Shown here one piece after another: positions 1 through 9,889 of a stretch of DNA of 64,000 nt. A program made the translations under genes and the position numbers. The notes beneath the pieces were generated by a model that saw only the letters and a list, made by a program, of their open reading frames with translations, made no database searches and had not been told where the DNA came from. Every line of letters begins with the position of its first letter. Position 1 is the first letter of the stretch. The stretch is from Ahrensia sp. (GTDB lineage: Bacteria; Pseudomonadota; Alphaproteobacteria; Rhizobiales; Rhizobiaceae): positions 1 to 64,000 of the forward strand of contig JAPPOQ010000023.1 of the NCBI GenBank assembly GCA_028817895.1. The letters run 5' to 3'.

Positions 1-11
1 CACTCGCCAAC

Positions 12-47
12 GCGCGGGCAACAAAATGTTGCCCGCGCATCTGTTTT
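12..47 (+). terminator. Perfect hairpin with T-run before rpsJ
   Basis: A 12-bp perfect inverted repeat (12-23 pairing with 27-38, loop AAA) is followed by TTTT at 44-47. This looks like an intrinsic terminator, probably of a gene ending left of the window; tuf or fusA is the usual neighbour in this order of bacteria (known context, not seen). It could also act as a leader element of the S10 operon. Confidence 0.65.
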
Positions 48-85
48 GCGGGCCTTTGGGTCCGGGACTTTGAGGATCAAACGAT

Positions 86-394
86 ATGAACGGCCAGAAT
101 ATCCGTATTCGCCTGAAAGCGTTCGACCACCGCATTCTGGACACGTCGGCGAAGGAAATCGTCTCGACGGCCAAGCGGACGGGCGCACAGGTTCGCGGAC
201 CGGTGCCTTTGCCAACACGCATTGAGCGCTACACGGTCAACCGTTCGCCCCATGTGAACAAGAAGAGCCGCGAGCAGTTTGAAATGCGCACGCATAAACG
301 ACTGCTGGATATCGTCGACCCGACGCCACAGACCGTCGATGCGCTGATGAAGCTCGATCTTGCTGCGGGTGTGGATGTAGAAATCAAGCTGTAA
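86..394 (+). CDS. rpsJ: 30S ribosomal protein S10
   Basis: Small-subunit head protein and, with NusB, part of transcription antitermination complexes. The 102-residue product is full length for the family (about 103) and matches S10 from end to end, including the RGPVPLPT segment followed by [17 protein letters not shown] and the VDIEIKL-like C-terminus. ATG at 86 has a GAGG element at 72-75. It is the first gene of the S10 operon in this window. Its partner NusB is encoded at 57526-58062 in the same window. Confidence 0.98.
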   Translation: MNGQNIRIRLKAFDHRILDTSAKEIVSTAKRTGAQVRGPVPLPTRIERYTVNRSPHVNKKSREQFEMRTHKRLLDIVDPTPQTVDALMKLDLAAGVDVEIKL

Positions 395-426
395 ACCCAA
401 CGGGTTGAAAGCAGGAGTGAAGCTAA

Positions 427-447
427 GTTGGCAAGTTAAGTGCCAAC
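427..447 (+). repeat. Inverted repeat between rpsJ and rplC
   Basis: GTTGGCA at 427-433 pairs with TGCCAAC at 441-447 across a 7-base loop. It fills the gap between rpsJ and rplC and has no T-run, so it is more likely an mRNA structure than a terminator. Confidence 0.4.
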
Positions 448-470
448 CTATTGCTTGAAGGATGAGAACA

Positions 471-1310
471 ATGCGCTCAGGCGTTATTGCACAGAAAGTC
501 GGGATGACCCGCATTTACACCGATGAAGGTGTCAATGTGCCGGTGACCGTTCTTCGCATGGAGAATGTTCAGGTTGTCGCGCAGCGCACCAAAGAGAAGA
601 ACGGCTATACCGCTCTTCAGCTGGGTGCCGGAAAAGCCAAGGTGAAGAACGTGACCAAGCCGATGCGCGGTCACTATGCCGTCGCTAAGGTTGAACCGAA
701 GCGCAAGCTGGCCGAGTTCCGCGTCAGCGAAGAGAATCTGGTTCCTGTTGGTGCCGAGATCATCGCCGGTCACTACCTGCCGGGTCAGTTCGTTGATGTG
801 ACGGGCACGACCATCGGTAAAAGCTTTGCTGGTGCCATGAAGCGCCACAATTTTGGCGGCCTGCGTGCTTCGCATGGTGTGTCGATTTCGCACCGTTCGC
901 ACGGTTCGACCGGCCAGTGTCAGGATCCGGGCAAGGTATTCAAGGGCAAGAAGATGGCTGGCCACATGGGCAACACCCGCGTGACCACGCAAAATCTTCA
1001 AGTCGTGTCCGTCGATATCGATCGCGGTCTGGTGCTCATCAAGGGTGCTGTACCCGGGCCGAAAGGCGGATGGGTGACCATCAAGGATGCCGTCAAGAAG
1101 CCGGTTCATCCCGATGCGATTTTCCCGGCCGCACGTCGCCGCGACGCTGAGGCCGTTGCGGAAGCTGCCGCTGAAGCCGAAGCCGCTCTCGCCGAAGAAG
1201 CAGCCGCAGAGCTGGAAGCGCAGCAGCAGGCTGAGCAGGAAGCCGCCGTACAGGCCCAGGATGAACTCGCCGCTGAAGCGGAAGAGAAGAAAGAGGGAGG
1301 TGACCAGTAA
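471..1310 (+). CDS. rplC: 50S ribosomal protein L3 with acidic/alanine C-terminal tail
   Basis: Early-assembling large-subunit protein near the peptidyl transferase centre. ATG at 471 ([13 protein letters not shown], the normal alphaproteobacterial N-terminus) is preferred over an ATG at 462, because AAGGA at 458-462 then sits 8 bases upstream. The L3 core fills residues 1 to about 220. The last 55 residues (225-279) are almost only Ala, Glu and Gln with a KK-EGG end, much longer than E. coli L3 (209 residues). The final stop base is the first base of rplD, so translation is probably coupled. Confidence 0.97.
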   Translation: MRSGVIAQKVGMTRIYTDEGVNVPVTVLRMENVQVVAQRTKEKNGYTALQLGAGKAKVKNVTKPMRGHYAVAKVEPKRKLAEFRVSEENLVPVGAEIIAGHYLPGQFVDVTGTTIGKSFAGAMKRHNFGGLRASHGVSISHRSHGSTGQCQDPGKVFKGKKMAGHMGNTRVTTQNLQVVSVDIDRGLVLIKGAVPGPKGGWVTIKDAVKKPVHPDAIFPAARRRDAEAVAEAAAEAEAALAEEAAAELEAQQQAEQEAAVQAQDELAAEAEEKKEGGDQ

Positions 1311-1930
1311 TGGAACTCGAAGTCACCAACCTGTCGGGCGAAGCCTCCGGCAAAATTGCGCTCAACGAGGCCATTTTTGGTCTCGATCCGCGCGAAGACA
1401 TTTTGCAGCGCATGGTGCGTTACCAGCGCGCCAAGGCGCGTCAGGGCACGCATCAGGTTCAGGAGCGTTCCGACGTCAAAATGACTGGTGCGAAGATGTA
1501 TCGGCAGAAGGGCACCGGCGGTGCGCGTCACCATGCGAAGTCCGCTCCGCAGTTTCGCGGTGGTGGCAAGGCGCATGGACCGCGTTCACGCGACCACAGC
1601 CACGATCTGACCAAGAAGTTCCGTGCATTGGCGCTTCGTCATGCTTTGTCTGCAAAGGCCAAAGCGGGCGCACTTGTTGTTGTTGACGACCTCGCGGCAT
1701 CCGAGCCGAAAACGGCGGGTCTGAAAGGCCAGTTTGGCAGGCTTGGCATCGACAATGCTTTGATGATTGGCGGAGCGGAGCTCGATGGCAACTTCAGGCT
1801 TGCAGCGCGCAACATTCCCAACATCGACGTGCTGCCGGTGCAGGGCATCAATGTCTACGACATTCTGCGTCGCAAGACTTTGGTCCTCTCCAAGGCTGCC
1901 GTGGATGCGCTTGAGGAGCGTTTCAAATGA
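1310..1930 (+). CDS. rplD: 50S ribosomal protein L4
   Basis: Large-subunit protein whose long loop lines the exit tunnel; in E. coli it also represses its own operon (known family role, not shown here). The 206 residues carry the tunnel-loop signature [18 protein letters not shown] near residues 62-79 and a C-terminal Rossmann-like half. ATG at 1310 overlaps the rplC stop by one base, with a GGGAGG Shine-Dalgarno inside the rplC 3' end. It overlaps rplW by 4 bases. Confidence 0.97.
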   Translation: MELEVTNLSGEASGKIALNEAIFGLDPREDILQRMVRYQRAKARQGTHQVQERSDVKMTGAKMYRQKGTGGARHHAKSAPQFRGGGKAHGPRSRDHSHDLTKKFRALALRHALSAKAKAGALVVVDDLAASEPKTAGLKGQFGRLGIDNALMIGGAELDGNFRLAARNIPNIDVLPVQGINVYDILRRKTLVLSKAAVDALEERFK

Positions 1931-2220
1931 GCGATATTCGCAATTATGACGTGATCGTCTCGCCGGTGATCACCGAGAAATCGACCATGGCATCGGAAGA
2001 CAATCAGGTTGTCTTCAACGTTGCGCGCGACGCGTCCAAGCCCGAAATCAAGAAGGCTGTCGAAGCTCTGTTCGGCGTCAAGGTGACGTCGGTCAACACA
2101 GTTTTGCGCAAGGGCAAGGTCAAGCGCTTTCGCGGTCATCTGGGCCGCCAGAGCGATGTCAAGAAAGCATTCGTGACACTGGCGGAAGGCCAGTCGATCG
2201 ACGTAACTACGGGACTGTAA
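1927..2220 (+). CDS. rplW: 50S ribosomal protein L23
   Basis: Protein at the tunnel exit and docking site for trigger factor and SRP. The 97-residue product has the L23 N-terminal block [14 protein letters not shown] and the [19 protein letters not shown] segment. ATG overlaps the end of rplD by 4 bases (ATGA), typical of coupled translation within the S10 operon. Confidence 0.97.
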   Translation: MSDIRNYDVIVSPVITEKSTMASEDNQVVFNVARDASKPEIKKAVEALFGVKVTSVNTVLRKGKVKRFRGHLGRQSDVKKAFVTLAEGQSIDVTTGL

Positions 2221-2224
2221 GACG

Positions 2225-3058
2225 ATGGCTCTGAAAAAATTCAGACCGGTTACACCTGGCACCCGCCAACTCGTCATCGTGTCTCGCGATGGTCTTTGGA
2301 AGGGCAAGCCGGTCAAGACACTCACCGAAGGGCTGACCAAGTCCGGTGGCCGCAACAATGTTGGCCGCATGACGGCACGCGGCATCGGTGGCGGTCACAA
2401 ACGCTCCTATCGCAAGGTCGACTTCAAGCGCCGCAAGATGGATGTTGAAGGCACGGTTGAGCGTCTGGAATATGATCCAAACCGCACGGCTTTCATCGCC
2501 CTCATCAAATATGATGATGGTGAATTGGCCTACATTCTGGCACCGCAGCGTCTGGCAGCCGGCGACAAGGTCATCGCCTCGGCATCTGCTGACGTGAAGC
2601 CCGGCAATGCCATGCCGATGCAGGCCATTCCCGTCGGCACCATCATACACAATGTCGAGATGAAGCCGGGCAAGGGCGGTCAGATCGCACGGTCCGCCGG
2701 TGCTTACGCCCAGCTGGTTGGTCGCGATGGTCCGCATGCGATTTTGCGCCTCAACTCCGGTGAGCAGCGCCTCATCCATGGCAGCTGCATGGCCACGATC
2801 GGTGCCGTTTCGAACCCGGACAATGCCAACACGAATATGGGCAAGGCCGGCCGCAACCGCTGGTACGGCAATCGCCCGAAGGTTCGCGGTGTCGCCATGA
2901 ACCCGATCGACCACCCGCATGGTGGTGGTGAAGGCCGCACATCCGGTGGTCGTCACCCGGTCACACCCTGGGGCAAGCCCACCAAAGGCAAACGCACCCG
3001 GTCGAACAAGACGACCGACAAATTCATCATGCGCTCGCGCCACCAGCGCAAGAAGTAA
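2225..3058 (+). CDS. rplB: 50S ribosomal protein L2
   Basis: Core protein needed for subunit association and peptidyl transferase assembly. The 277 residues match the whole L2 family: the [20 protein letters not shown] block near residue 40 and the C-terminal [17 protein letters not shown] motif with the functionally important histidine. It starts 4 bases after rplW. Confidence 0.98.
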   Translation: MALKKFRPVTPGTRQLVIVSRDGLWKGKPVKTLTEGLTKSGGRNNVGRMTARGIGGGHKRSYRKVDFKRRKMDVEGTVERLEYDPNRTAFIALIKYDDGELAYILAPQRLAAGDKVIASASADVKPGNAMPMQAIPVGTIIHNVEMKPGKGGQIARSAGAYAQLVGRDGPHAILRLNSGEQRLIHGSCMATIGAVSNPDNANTNMGKAGRNRWYGNRPKVRGVAMNPIDHPHGGGEGRTSGGRHPVTPWGKPTKGKRTRSNKTTDKFIMRSRHQRKK

Positions 3059-3067
3059 GGTTAGACA

Positions 3068-3346
3068 ATGTCCCGTTCAGTCTGGAAAGGCCCGTTTGTC
3101 GATGGCTACCTTCTCAAAAAGGCAGAGAAGGTGCGCGAGGGCGGCCGCAACGAAGTCATCAAGACTTGGAGCCGTCGCTCCACCATCATGCCGCAATTCG
3201 TGGGCCTGACCTTCGGTGTCTATAACGGCCAGAAGCACATTCCCGTCAACGTGACGGAAGACATGGTGGGTCACAAGCTTGGCGAGTTTTCGCCAACGCG
3301 CACCTATTACGGGCACGGCGCCGACAAGAAGGCGAAAAGGAAGTAG
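3068..3346 (+). CDS. rpsS: 30S ribosomal protein S19
   Basis: Small-subunit head protein that contacts S13 and the A-site tRNA. The 92-residue product has the family opening [12 protein letters not shown] and the central [13 protein letters not shown] segment, and is the usual length. It lies in the S10 operon between rplB and rplV, with AAGGTTAG just upstream as a weak ribosome-binding site. Confidence 0.97.
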   Translation: MSRSVWKGPFVDGYLLKKAEKVREGGRNEVIKTWSRRSTIMPQFVGLTFGVYNGQKHIPVNVTEDMVGHKLGEFSPTRTYYGHGADKKAKRK

Positions 3347-3348
3347 TC

Positions 3349-3732
3349 ATGGGCAAGCCAAAGCTCGAACGGCAGCTCGCCGACAATGAGGCCAAAGCGG
3401 TTCATCGCATGATCCGTGTCAGCCCTCAAAAGCTCAACCTTGTTGCGCAGATGATCCGCGGCAAGAAAGCCTCGCGTGCACTCTCCGATCTGGAGTTTTC
3501 GCCAAAACGCATCGCTGGCACCGTTCGCAAATGCCTGCAATCGGCCATCGCGAATGCTGAAAACAACCATGATCTGGATGTCGACAGCCTGGTCGTGAAA
3601 GAGGCCTATGTCGGTCAGTCCATCGTCATGAAGCGTTTCATGGCGCGGGGCAGGGGTCGTGCAAGCCGCATTCAAAAACCGTTCTCGCATCTCACCATTG
3701 TCGTGCGCGAAGTCGAAGAGGAGGCTGCATAA
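3349..3732 (+). CDS. rplV: 50S ribosomal protein L22
   Basis: Tunnel-wall protein; its beta-hairpin is where macrolide-resistance changes map in other bacteria. The 127-residue protein has the [18 protein letters not shown] block and the hairpin segment [21 protein letters not shown]. The stop codon shares one base with the ATG of rpsC, and AGGAAGTAG before ATG 3349 overlaps the rpsS end. Confidence 0.97.
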   Translation: MGKPKLERQLADNEAKAVHRMIRVSPQKLNLVAQMIRGKKASRALSDLEFSPKRIAGTVRKCLQSAIANAENNHDLDVDSLVVKEAYVGQSIVMKRFMARGRGRASRIQKPFSHLTIVVREVEEEAA

Positions 3733-4439
3733 TGGGCCAGAAGATCAATCCGATCGGGCTTCGTCTCGGCATCAACCGCACCTGGGATTCCCGTTGGTTC
3801 GCGACCGATGAATACAGCCAGCTTTTGCAGGAAGACCTGCACATTCGCGATTACATCGAGAAGACGCTGAAAGCGGCTTCGATTTCGAAGGTTGTGATCG
3901 AGCGCCCGCACAAGAAGTGCCGTATCACCATTCATTCGGGCCGTCCGGGTCTCATCATCGGCAAAAAAGGTGCCGATATCGAGAAGCTGAAGCAGAAGGT
4001 CCAGACGATGACCGATGCGGAAGTTTCCCTGAACATCGTCGAGATCCGCAAGCCGGAGCTCGATGCGACGATCGTTGCGCAATCCATTGCGCAGCAGCTT
4101 GAGCGTCGTGTCGCCTTCCGTCGCGCCATGAAGCGTGCCGTTCAGTCTGCAATTCGCCTGGGTGCCGGGGGCATCCGCATCAACTGTGGCGGTCGTCTCG
4201 GCGGTGCCGAGATCGCGCGCATGGAATGGTATCGCGAGGGCCGCGTGCCGTTGCACACTTTGCGTGCCGACATTGATTACGGCACGGCTGAAGCGGAAAC
4301 CGCTTACGGCATTTGCGGCGTGAAAGTGTGGATCTTCAAAGGCGAGATCCTCGCGCATGACCCGATGGCGTCTGAAAAGCGCAATATCGAAGCGCAGGAA
4401 TCCGGTGGTGGCGCAGGTCGTCGCCCGCCGCGCAACTGA
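3732..4439 (+). CDS. rpsC: 30S ribosomal protein S3
   Basis: Forms the mRNA entry channel with S4 and S5. The 235 residues contain the family start [14 protein letters not shown], a KH type-2 RNA-binding domain with the GxxG loop ([13 protein letters not shown], about residues 74-86) and the C-terminal domain. The Gly-rich, Arg-rich tail ending RRPPRN is common in this class. ATG overlaps the rplV stop by one base. Confidence 0.97.
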   Translation: MGQKINPIGLRLGINRTWDSRWFATDEYSQLLQEDLHIRDYIEKTLKAASISKVVIERPHKKCRITIHSGRPGLIIGKKGADIEKLKQKVQTMTDAEVSLNIVEIRKPELDATIVAQSIAQQLERRVAFRRAMKRAVQSAIRLGAGGIRINCGGRLGGAEIARMEWYREGRVPLHTLRADIDYGTAEAETAYGICGVKVWIFKGEILAHDPMASEKRNIEAQESGGGAGRRPPRN

Positions 4440-4467
4440 TTGGCGCGGCTGAAAAGGTACAAGAACC

Positions 4468-4881
4468 ATGTTGCAACCCAAACGCACCAAGTTTCGCAAA
4501 GCGCATAAGGGCCGCATTCACGGCAATGCCAAGGGCGGAACGCAGCTCAATTTCGGCTCCTACGGCCTGAAAGCGCTCGAACCGGACCGCATCAATGCGC
4601 GCCAGATCGAAGCCGCTCGTCGGGCCATCACGCGTCAGATGAAGCGTCAGGGCCGCGTGTGGATCCGCATCTTCCCCGATCTGCCGATTTCGTCGAAACC
4701 GACGGAAGTGCGCATGGGTAAAGGTAAGGGTTCGCCCGAATACTGGGCGGCACGCGTCGCTCCGGGTCGTATCATGTTTGAAATCGACGGTGTTCCGGAA
4801 AACATCGCCCGCGAGGCTTTGCGTCTTGGAGCGATGAAGCTGTCGGTGAAAACGAAATTCGTGCAGCGTATTCAGGACTGA
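4468..4881 (+). CDS. rplP: 50S ribosomal protein L16
   Basis: Large-subunit protein at the A-site tRNA elbow. The 137-residue protein starts [16 protein letters not shown] and carries [17 protein letters not shown], both diagnostic of L16. An AAAAGG element lies 10 bases before ATG 4468. A 53-base gap with an inverted repeat separates it from rpmC. Confidence 0.97.
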   Translation: MLQPKRTKFRKAHKGRIHGNAKGGTQLNFGSYGLKALEPDRINARQIEAARRAITRQMKRQGRVWIRIFPDLPISSKPTEVRMGKGKGSPEYWAARVAPGRIMFEIDGVPENIAREALRLGAMKLSVKTKFVQRIQD

Positions 4882-4889
4882 GTGCGCTG

Positions 4890-4909
4890 GGCGCCTGTTG
4901 TAGGGCGCC
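4890..4909 (+). repeat. Hairpin between rplP and rpmC
   Basis: GGCGCC at 4890-4895 and GGCGCC at 4904-4909 form a 6-bp stem over an 8-base loop. There is no T-run, so an intrinsic terminator is unlikely. Confidence 0.35.
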
Positions 4910-4934
4910 AAGATGCAAGTGAGAGGTTGAGGCC

Positions 4935-5138
4935 ATGAAGCCCAGCGACATTCGCGTGATGAGCGAAGATGAGATGAAAGACGAATTGCTCAAACTCAAG
5001 AAAGAGCAGTTCAACCTGCGTTTCCAGCGCGCTTCCGGGCAGTTGGAAAACACAGCGCGCATGCGCCAGGTGCGTCGCGACATTGCGCGCATTCAGACCA
5101 TCTCGCGCGCCAAGCAGGCCGCAGCAGCCACCGCGTAA
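4935..5138 (+). CDS. rpmC: 50S ribosomal protein L29
   Basis: Small two-helix protein next to L23 at the tunnel exit. The 67 residues fit the family: a Lys/Glu-rich first helix, then [19 protein letters not shown] and [16 protein letters not shown] at 4935 has GAGAGGTTGAGG upstream. The short Ala-rich tail (AKQAAAATA) is unremarkable. Confidence 0.96.
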   Translation: MKPSDIRVMSEDEMKDELLKLKKEQFNLRFQRASGQLENTARMRQVRRDIARIQTISRAKQAAAATA

Positions 5139-5159
5139 CGGCAGAAAGAAGAGAACGAT

Positions 5160-5390
5160 ATGCCAAAGAGAATTCTGCAAGGCACGGTGGTGTCCGACAA
5201 GAACGACAAGACCGTTGTCGTGAAGGTTGAGCGACGATTCACGCATCCGCTGTTCAAGAAGACGGTCCGCCGTTCCAAGAACTACAAGGCGCATGACGAA
5301 AGCAACGCGAAGAAGGTGGGTGACATCGTTTCCATTCAGGAAAGTCGCCCAATTTCGAAAGACAAGAACTGGGTGGTCGTCGACGGCTGA
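5160..5390 (+). CDS. rpsQ: 30S ribosomal protein S17
   Basis: Primary 16S rRNA-binding protein with an OB fold. The 76-residue product begins [27 protein letters not shown] and ends with the family block [21 protein letters not shown]. It follows rpmC by 21 bases with AGAAAGAAGAGAA as the ribosome-binding region. Confidence 0.97.
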   Translation: MPKRILQGTVVSDKNDKTVVVKVERRFTHPLFKKTVRRSKNYKAHDESNAKKVGDIVSIQESRPISKDKNWVVVDG

Positions 5391-5409
5391 CGTCGATTGC
5401 CTCTTCAGG

Positions 5410-5436
5410 CCGGACCAGGGCCGATGTCCTGACCGG
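5410..5436 (+). repeat. Interrupted hairpin between rpsQ and rplN
   Basis: In the 80-base gap, CCGG at 5410-5413 and 5433-5436 and, inside them, CAGG at 5416-5419 and CCTG at 5428-5431 can form a stem with a small internal bulge. It is weaker than the other gap hairpins in the ribosomal cluster. Confidence 0.25.
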
Positions 5437-5470
5437 TTCAAGCTTATGACCAGATCAAGAGTATAAAGCC

Positions 5471-5839
5471 ATGATTCAGATGCAAACTAACCTGGACGTT
5501 GCCGACAATTCCGGCGCGCGCCGCGTCATGTGCATCAAGGTGCTGGGCGGCTCCAAGCGCAAATATGCGCATGTTGGCGACACGATTGTCGTTTCTGTCA
5601 AAGAGGCCATCCCGCGCGGCCGCGTCAAAAAGGGCGATGTTGCCAAGGCGGTTGTGGTGCGCACCGCAAAAGACATTCAGCGCCCCGATGGCAGCGTCAT
5701 CCGTTTCGACACCAACGCTGCCGTGCTGATCGACAATAAGGGCGAGCCGACCGGCACCCGTATTTTCGGACCGGTTCCGCGCGAACTGCGTGCCAAGAAG
5801 CACATGAAAATCATCTCGCTTGCACCCGAAGTGCTGTAG
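5471..5839 (+). CDS. rplN: 50S ribosomal protein L14
   Basis: Intersubunit-bridge protein and first gene of the spc block. The 122-residue protein matches throughout, from [19 protein letters not shown] to [24 protein letters not shown]. Length is the standard 122. A second in-frame ATG four codons in is ignored because the first three residues are conserved in the family. Confidence 0.98.
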   Translation: MIQMQTNLDVADNSGARRVMCIKVLGGSKRKYAHVGDTIVVSVKEAIPRGRVKKGDVAKAVVVRTAKDIQRPDGSVIRFDTNAAVLIDNKGEPTGTRIFGPVPRELRAKKHMKIISLAPEVL

Positions 5840-5851
5840 GAGCGAACCGAT

Positions 5852-6166
5852 ATGAACAAGATGAAAAAGGGCGACACCGTCGTCGTCTTGACTGGCAAGG
5901 ACAAGGACCGTTCCGGCACCGTGCTGGAGATGCTGCGCAAAAGTGATCGCGTGCTGGTTCAGGGCGTCAACATGGTCAAGCGTCACACGAAGCAGTCGCA
6001 GACTTCCGAAGGCGGCATCATCGCCAAGGAAGCCCCGATCCACATTTCCAACCTTGCGCTGGCTGACCCGAAAGACGGCAAGCCGACCAAGGTTGGCATC
6101 AAGACAAATGACGACGGCAAGCGCGTTCGCTATGCCAAACGCTCCGGAGAAGTGATCGATGGCTGA
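5852..6166 (+). CDS. rplX: 50S ribosomal protein L24
   Basis: Assembly-initiator protein of the 50S subunit. A KOW motif lies at the N-terminus ([18 protein letters not shown], about residues 5-22), followed by [13 protein letters not shown]. The 104-residue length is normal. Its last 8 bases overlap the start of rplE, suggesting coupled translation. Confidence 0.97.
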   Translation: MNKMKKGDTVVVLTGKDKDRSGTVLEMLRKSDRVLVQGVNMVKRHTKQSQTSEGGIIAKEAPIHISNLALADPKDGKPTKVGIKTNDDGKRVRYAKRSGEVIDG

Positions 6167-6740
6167 TACCTACGAACCACGGCTCAAGAAACACTATAAC
6201 GACACCGTTCGCGGTCAGATGCAGGACAAGTTCGGCTACGCCAACGTCATGCAGATGCCCAAGATCGACAAAATCGTCATCAATATGGGCGTTGGCGAGT
6301 CAACCGCTGACTCCAAACAGGCGCGGAATGCTGCTGATGAGTTGACGCTGATCGCCGGCCAGAAGGCCATGGTGACCCGCGCCAAGAAATCGATTGCCGG
6401 CTTCAAGGTGCGTGAACAGATGCCGCTTGGCGCAAAGGTCACTTTGCGTGGCGCGCAAATGTATGAATTCCTCGATCGCCTGATCACAATCGCGCTGCCG
6501 CGCGTGCGTGACTTCCGCGGTCTGAACCCAAAAAGCTTTGATGGCCGCGGCAATTTTGCCATGGGCATCAAGGAGCACATCGTGTTTCCGGAGATCAACT
6601 ACGACAAGGTCGATCGCATCCGGGGCATGGACATCATCGTCTGCACGACGGCTGAAACGGATGATGAAGCACGCGAATTGCTGCGCGCTTTCAATTTTCC
6701 GTTCCCGGCACCCAAGGAAAAGGCTGCGGAAGCAGCCTGA
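6159..6740 (+). CDS. rplE: 50S ribosomal protein L5
   Basis: Protein that binds 5S rRNA and contacts the P-site tRNA. The 193 residues contain [38 protein letters not shown] and the C-terminal [20 protein letters not shown] block. A short KEKAAEAA tail makes it slightly longer than E. coli L5 (179). The start overlaps rplX by 8 bases. Confidence 0.97.
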   Translation: MADTYEPRLKKHYNDTVRGQMQDKFGYANVMQMPKIDKIVINMGVGESTADSKQARNAADELTLIAGQKAMVTRAKKSIAGFKVREQMPLGAKVTLRGAQMYEFLDRLITIALPRVRDFRGLNPKSFDGRGNFAMGIKEHIVFPEINYDKVDRIRGMDIIVCTTAETDDEARELLRAFNFPFPAPKEKAAEAA

Positions 6741-6752
6741 TCCACAAGGGTT

Positions 6753-6782
6753 CGGGCGGCAATCCTGCCCGGCCGTAACGGC
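6753..6782 (+). repeat. Two small hairpins between rplE and rpsN
   Basis: CGGGC at 6753-6757 pairs with GCCCG at 6767-6771, and GCCG at 6772-6775 pairs with CGGC at 6779-6782. They sit in the 65-base rplE-rpsN gap. No T-run follows. Confidence 0.3.
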
Positions 6783-6805
6783 AAGCGAATAGAAGGAACA
6801 GTTGA

Positions 6806-7111
6806 ATGGCTAAAGTCAGTGCCATCGAGAACAACGAGAAGCGCCGCAAGCTCGTCAAGAGAGACGCCAACAAGCGCGCCGCGTTGAAAGAGATCATCTC
6901 AAATCGCGAATTGCCGATTGAAGAGCGCTTCAAGGCTCAGTTGAAACTGGCAGAGATGCCGCGCAACGGTGCCAAGAACCGCGTGCGCAATCGCTGCAGC
7001 GTGTCCGGCCGCCCTCGCGGCAACTATCGCAAGCTGGGTATATCGCGCGTTGCGCTGCGTGAGTTGGGCTCCAAGGGCCTCATTCCCGGCCTGGTCAAGT
7101 CGAGCTGGTAA
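6806..7111 (+). CDS. rpsN: 30S ribosomal protein S14, zinc-free type
   Basis: Small-subunit head protein. The 101-residue length and the C-terminal block [21 protein letters not shown] identify the long, zinc-free form: only one cysteine is present and there is no CxxC pair. AGAAGGAACAG lies just upstream of ATG 6806. Confidence 0.97.
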   Translation: MAKVSAIENNEKRRKLVKRDANKRAALKEIISNRELPIEERFKAQLKLAEMPRNGAKNRVRNRCSVSGRPRGNYRKLGISRVALRELGSKGLIPGLVKSSW

Positions 7112-7123
7112 GGGAGAGCGCTT

Positions 7124-7522
7124 ATGTCCATGAACGATCCCATCGGCGATATGCTCACCCGCATCCGCAACGGCCTGTTGCGCGGCAAGGGCAAGGTCAC
7201 CACACCGGCTTCCAAGCTGCGTGCCAGCGTGCTCGATGTGCTGCAAAGCGAAGGTTACATTCGCGGCTATGCGCGCACAGACTATGGCAACGGCAAGGCC
7301 GACATTGAAATCGAGCTGAAATATTACGACGGCGCTCCGGTCATTCGCGAGATTACGCGTATCTCAAAGCCCGGTCGTCGTGTTTATTCCTCGGTTGCCA
7401 ATTTGCCTCGCGTGGCCAACGGCCTGGGTATTGCAATCGTCTCCACGCCGAAGGGTGTGATGGCCGATCACGATGCGCGCGAACAGAATGTCGGCGGCGA
7501 GGTGCTCTGTCAGATCTTCTGA
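7124..7522 (+). CDS. rpsH: 30S ribosomal protein S8
   Basis: 16S rRNA-binding protein; in E. coli also the translational repressor of the spc operon (known, not shown here). The 132 residues start [17 protein letters not shown] and contain the C-terminal [18 protein letters not shown] motif, both diagnostic. AGGGAGAGC precedes ATG 7124. Confidence 0.97.
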   Translation: MSMNDPIGDMLTRIRNGLLRGKGKVTTPASKLRASVLDVLQSEGYIRGYARTDYGNGKADIEIELKYYDGAPVIREITRISKPGRRVYSSVANLPRVANGLGIAIVSTPKGVMADHDAREQNVGGEVLCQIF

Positions 7523-7549
7523 TTGAGCTTGAATTTGAACAGTCTAAGC

Positions 7550-7567
7550 CGATGAGTTCACTCATCG
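7550..7567 (+). repeat. Hairpin between rpsH and rplF
   Basis: CGATGAG at 7550-7556 and CTCATCG at 7561-7567 form a perfect 7-bp stem with the tetraloop TTCA, in the 68-base gap before rplF. Confidence 0.4.
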
Positions 7568-7590
7568 CTTGAAAACGGGACACAGTTGAG

Positions 7591-8124
7591 ATGTCACGCA
7601 TAGGCAAGAAACCGGTCACCATTCCCGACGGCGTCACCGCCTCGCTCGATGGTCAGACCGTTACGGCCAAGGGGCCGAAGGGCGAGTTGACCTTCGTAGT
7701 CAATGAGCAGGTCAAGGTGATGATGGAAGAGGGCACGATTGCCGTCAATCCAGCCAATGAAAGCAAGCAGGCGCGCGCTTTCTGGGGCATGTCTCGCACC
7801 ATGATCGAAAACATCATGATCGGCGTGAAAGACGGCTTCGAGAAGAAGCTCGAGATCAATGGCGTTGGTTACCGTGCGGCTATGCAGGGCAGCAATCTGC
7901 AACTGTCACTTGGCTTCAGCCATGATGTCGTTTACACGCCGCCACAGGGCGTTTCCATCGCCGTTCCAAAGCCAACTGAAATCGTCATCACGGGTCACGA
8001 CAAGCAAGTTGTCGGCCAATGCGCTGCCGAAATCCGTGCCTATCGTCCGCCGGAGCCTTACAAGGGCAAGGGCGTGAAATATGCCGATGAGACGATCTTC
8101 CGCAAGGAAGGCAAGAAGAAGTAA
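7591..8124 (+). CDS. rplF: 50S ribosomal protein L6
   Basis: Large-subunit protein near the factor-binding site. The 177-residue product has two tandem L6 folds, the start [15 protein letters not shown] and the C-terminal signature [15 protein letters not shown]. Length is the family norm. It is separated from rplR by only 6 bases. Confidence 0.97.
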   Translation: MSRIGKKPVTIPDGVTASLDGQTVTAKGPKGELTFVVNEQVKVMMEEGTIAVNPANESKQARAFWGMSRTMIENIMIGVKDGFEKKLEINGVGYRAAMQGSNLQLSLGFSHDVVYTPPQGVSIAVPKPTEIVITGHDKQVVGQCAAEIRAYRPPEPYKGKGVKYADETIFRKEGKKK

Positions 8125-8130
8125 GCTGTC

Positions 8131-8484
8131 ATGTCCAAGAAACTGACCACATCACAACGTCGCGCTGCGCGCGTTCGCCGCAGCCTAAAAAAGGTCGCCA
8201 ATGGCCGCCCGCGTTTGAGCGTGCATCGCTCCAATGCAAACATCTATGTTCAGGTCATTGACGATGTCGCGGGCAAAACACTGGCTGCTGCGTCAACGCT
8301 CGATAAGGAGTTCAGCGGAGCAGGCGGCAACACGGCTGCTGCCGAAGCTGTTGGCAAAATGATCGCCGAACGCGCGACAAAGGCAGGTGTGACCGATGTC
8401 GTGTTCGACCGCGGGCAGTTCCTGTATCACGGTCGCGTCAAGGCGCTTGCTGAGGCTGCTCGCGAGGGCGGACTGAAGTTCTAG
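8131..8484 (+). CDS. rplR: 50S ribosomal protein L18
   Basis: 5S rRNA-binding protein. The 117 residues contain [20 protein letters not shown] and the C-terminal [24 protein letters not shown]. Length is close to the family average (117-120). A 130-base gap, unusually wide for this operon, follows before rpsE. Confidence 0.96.
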   Translation: MSKKLTTSQRRAARVRRSLKKVANGRPRLSVHRSNANIYVQVIDDVAGKTLAAASTLDKEFSGAGGNTAAAEAVGKMIAERATKAGVTDVVFDRGQFLYHGRVKALAEAAREGGLKF

Positions 8485-8547
8485 TCGAGATACCAAGAGG
8501 CGTTTCATTCGTCGCCGGTGGACTTCTGCCGGTCTCCTGCCTCACGA

Positions 8548-8559
8548 GATCCGCGGATC
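8548..8559 (+). repeat. 12-bp palindrome between rplR and rpsE
   Basis: GATCCGCGGATC is a perfect palindrome in the 130-base gap before rpsE; a further CGGAT follows at 8562-8566. As RNA it can only form a very tight hairpin, so it may equally be chance. Confidence 0.25.
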
Positions 8560-8614
8560 AAGCGGATGACACGTTCACAACCGAGTGCACCCGGAAAAGA
8601 ACAAGGACAAGGCT

Positions 8615-9175
8615 ATGGCACGAGGACCACAGGGCGGACGCAACAACCGCCGCGAAGAAGAAGATGACGGCTTTGTAGACAAGCTCGTCCACATCAACCG
8701 CGTTGCAAAGGTCGTCAAAGGCGGACGTCGTTTCGGCTTTGCCGCACTTGTCGTCGTCGGCGACCAGAAGGGCCGCGTTGGCTTTGGCCACGGCAAGGCA
8801 CGCGAAGTGCCTGAAGCAATACGCAAGGCGTCTGAAGCCGCCAAGCGCGATCTGATTTTCGTGCCGCTGCGCGATGGCCGCACGCTACATCATGATGTCA
8901 ATGGACGTCACGGTGCAGGCAAGGTTGTGCTGCGTTCGGCGCCTCCCGGAACCGGTATCATCGCCGGTGGTCCGATGCGTGCAGTTTTCGAAACCGTCGG
9001 CATGTCAGACGTGGTTGCAAAATCGCTTGGTTCGTCGAACCCCTACAACATGGTGCGTGCAACCTTTGATGCGCTGAAGCGTCAGATGCACCCCAAAGCC
9101 ATTGCGGAGCAGCGCGGCATCAAGTTCTCCACTCTTCAGGATCGTCGTCGCGACCTGATCGGCGCGGACGACTAG
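8615..9175 (+). CDS. rpsE: 30S ribosomal protein S5
   Basis: Fidelity protein at the mRNA entry site. ATG at 8615 (MARGPQGG) is chosen over an upstream GTG at 8585 because AAGGA at 8603-8607 gives good spacing and the encoded N-terminus then matches the family. The 186-residue protein carries an S5 double-stranded RNA-binding-like domain ([20 protein letters not shown]) and the C-terminal MVRATFDAL segment. Confidence 0.96.
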   Translation: MARGPQGGRNNRREEEDDGFVDKLVHINRVAKVVKGGRRFGFAALVVVGDQKGRVGFGHGKAREVPEAIRKASEAAKRDLIFVPLRDGRTLHHDVNGRHGAGKVVLRSAPPGTGIIAGGPMRAVFETVGMSDVVAKSLGSSNPYNMVRATFDALKRQMHPKAIAEQRGIKFSTLQDRRRDLIGADD

Positions 9176-9187
9176 GAGCGAACTATC

Positions 9188-9379
9188 ATGGCTGACAAGA
9201 AAACCGTGACGGTGGAGCAGATCGGAAGCCCGCTGCGCCGCCCCAAAATTCAGCGCCAGACGCTCGTTGGTCTCGGCCTGAACAAAATCAACCGTCGCCG
9301 CACGCTGGAAGATACACCGGCTGTGCGCGGCATGATCGCCAAAGTCTCGCATCTCGTTCGCGTTGTCGACGAGGCGTGA
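9188..9379 (+). CDS. rpmD: 50S ribosomal protein L30
   Basis: Small large-subunit protein; the 63 residues include the family block [26 protein letters not shown] split over residues 9-34, and end with [10 protein letters not shown]. It sits between rpsE and rplO as in other spc operons, with TAGGAGCGAAC upstream. Confidence 0.95.
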   Translation: MADKKTVTVEQIGSPLRRPKIQRQTLVGLGLNKINRRRTLEDTPAVRGMIAKVSHLVRVVDEA

Positions 9380-9396
9380 GGCGGGGAGCTTACATC

Positions 9397-9882
9397 ATGG
9401 AACTCAACAATATTTCCGACAAGCCAGGTGCCGTTCGTTCCCGAAAGCGCGTGGGCCGCGGCATTGGTTCGGGCAAGGGCAAGACCGGTGGTCGCGGTGT
9501 GAAGGGGCAGAAGTCCCGCTCCGGCGTCTCCATCAAAGGGTTTGAAGGTGGGCAGATGCCCATCTATCGCCGTTTGCCGAAACGCGGCTTCTCCAACGCC
9601 CAATTCGCGAAAGACTATAACGAAGTCTCCATCGCGCGGCTGGAGCAGGCCGTTGAAGCCAAAAGGCTGGACGCATCCAAGCCGGTAACGGCCGAAGCGC
9701 TTGTGGAAGCGGGTGTTATCCGCCGCGTCCGTGACGGCGTTCGTATCCTTGGCGGAAGCGAAGCGAAAACCAAGTTCGCGTTGGAAGTGGCCGGTGCGTC
9801 TAAAAGCGCGATTGCTGCTGTTGAAGCGGCTGGCGGTTCGGTCAAAGTGCTGGACGCGAAGTCAGAGACTGCCCAAGACTGA
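9397..9882 (+). CDS. rplO: 50S ribosomal protein L15
   Basis: Late-assembly 50S protein. ATG at 9397 ([12 protein letters not shown]) is preferred to a GTG at 9376, because GGGGAG at 9383-9388 lies 8 bases upstream and the family begins this way. The 161 residues contain the conserved Gly/Arg-rich [19 protein letters not shown] stretch and a C-terminal L15/L18e fold. Confidence 0.96.
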   Translation: MELNNISDKPGAVRSRKRVGRGIGSGKGKTGGRGVKGQKSRSGVSIKGFEGGQMPIYRRLPKRGFSNAQFAKDYNEVSIARLEQAVEAKRLDASKPVTAEALVEAGVIRRVRDGVRILGGSEAKTKFALEVAGASKSAIAAVEAAGGSVKVLDAKSETAQD

Positions 9883-9889
9883 ACCCTTT

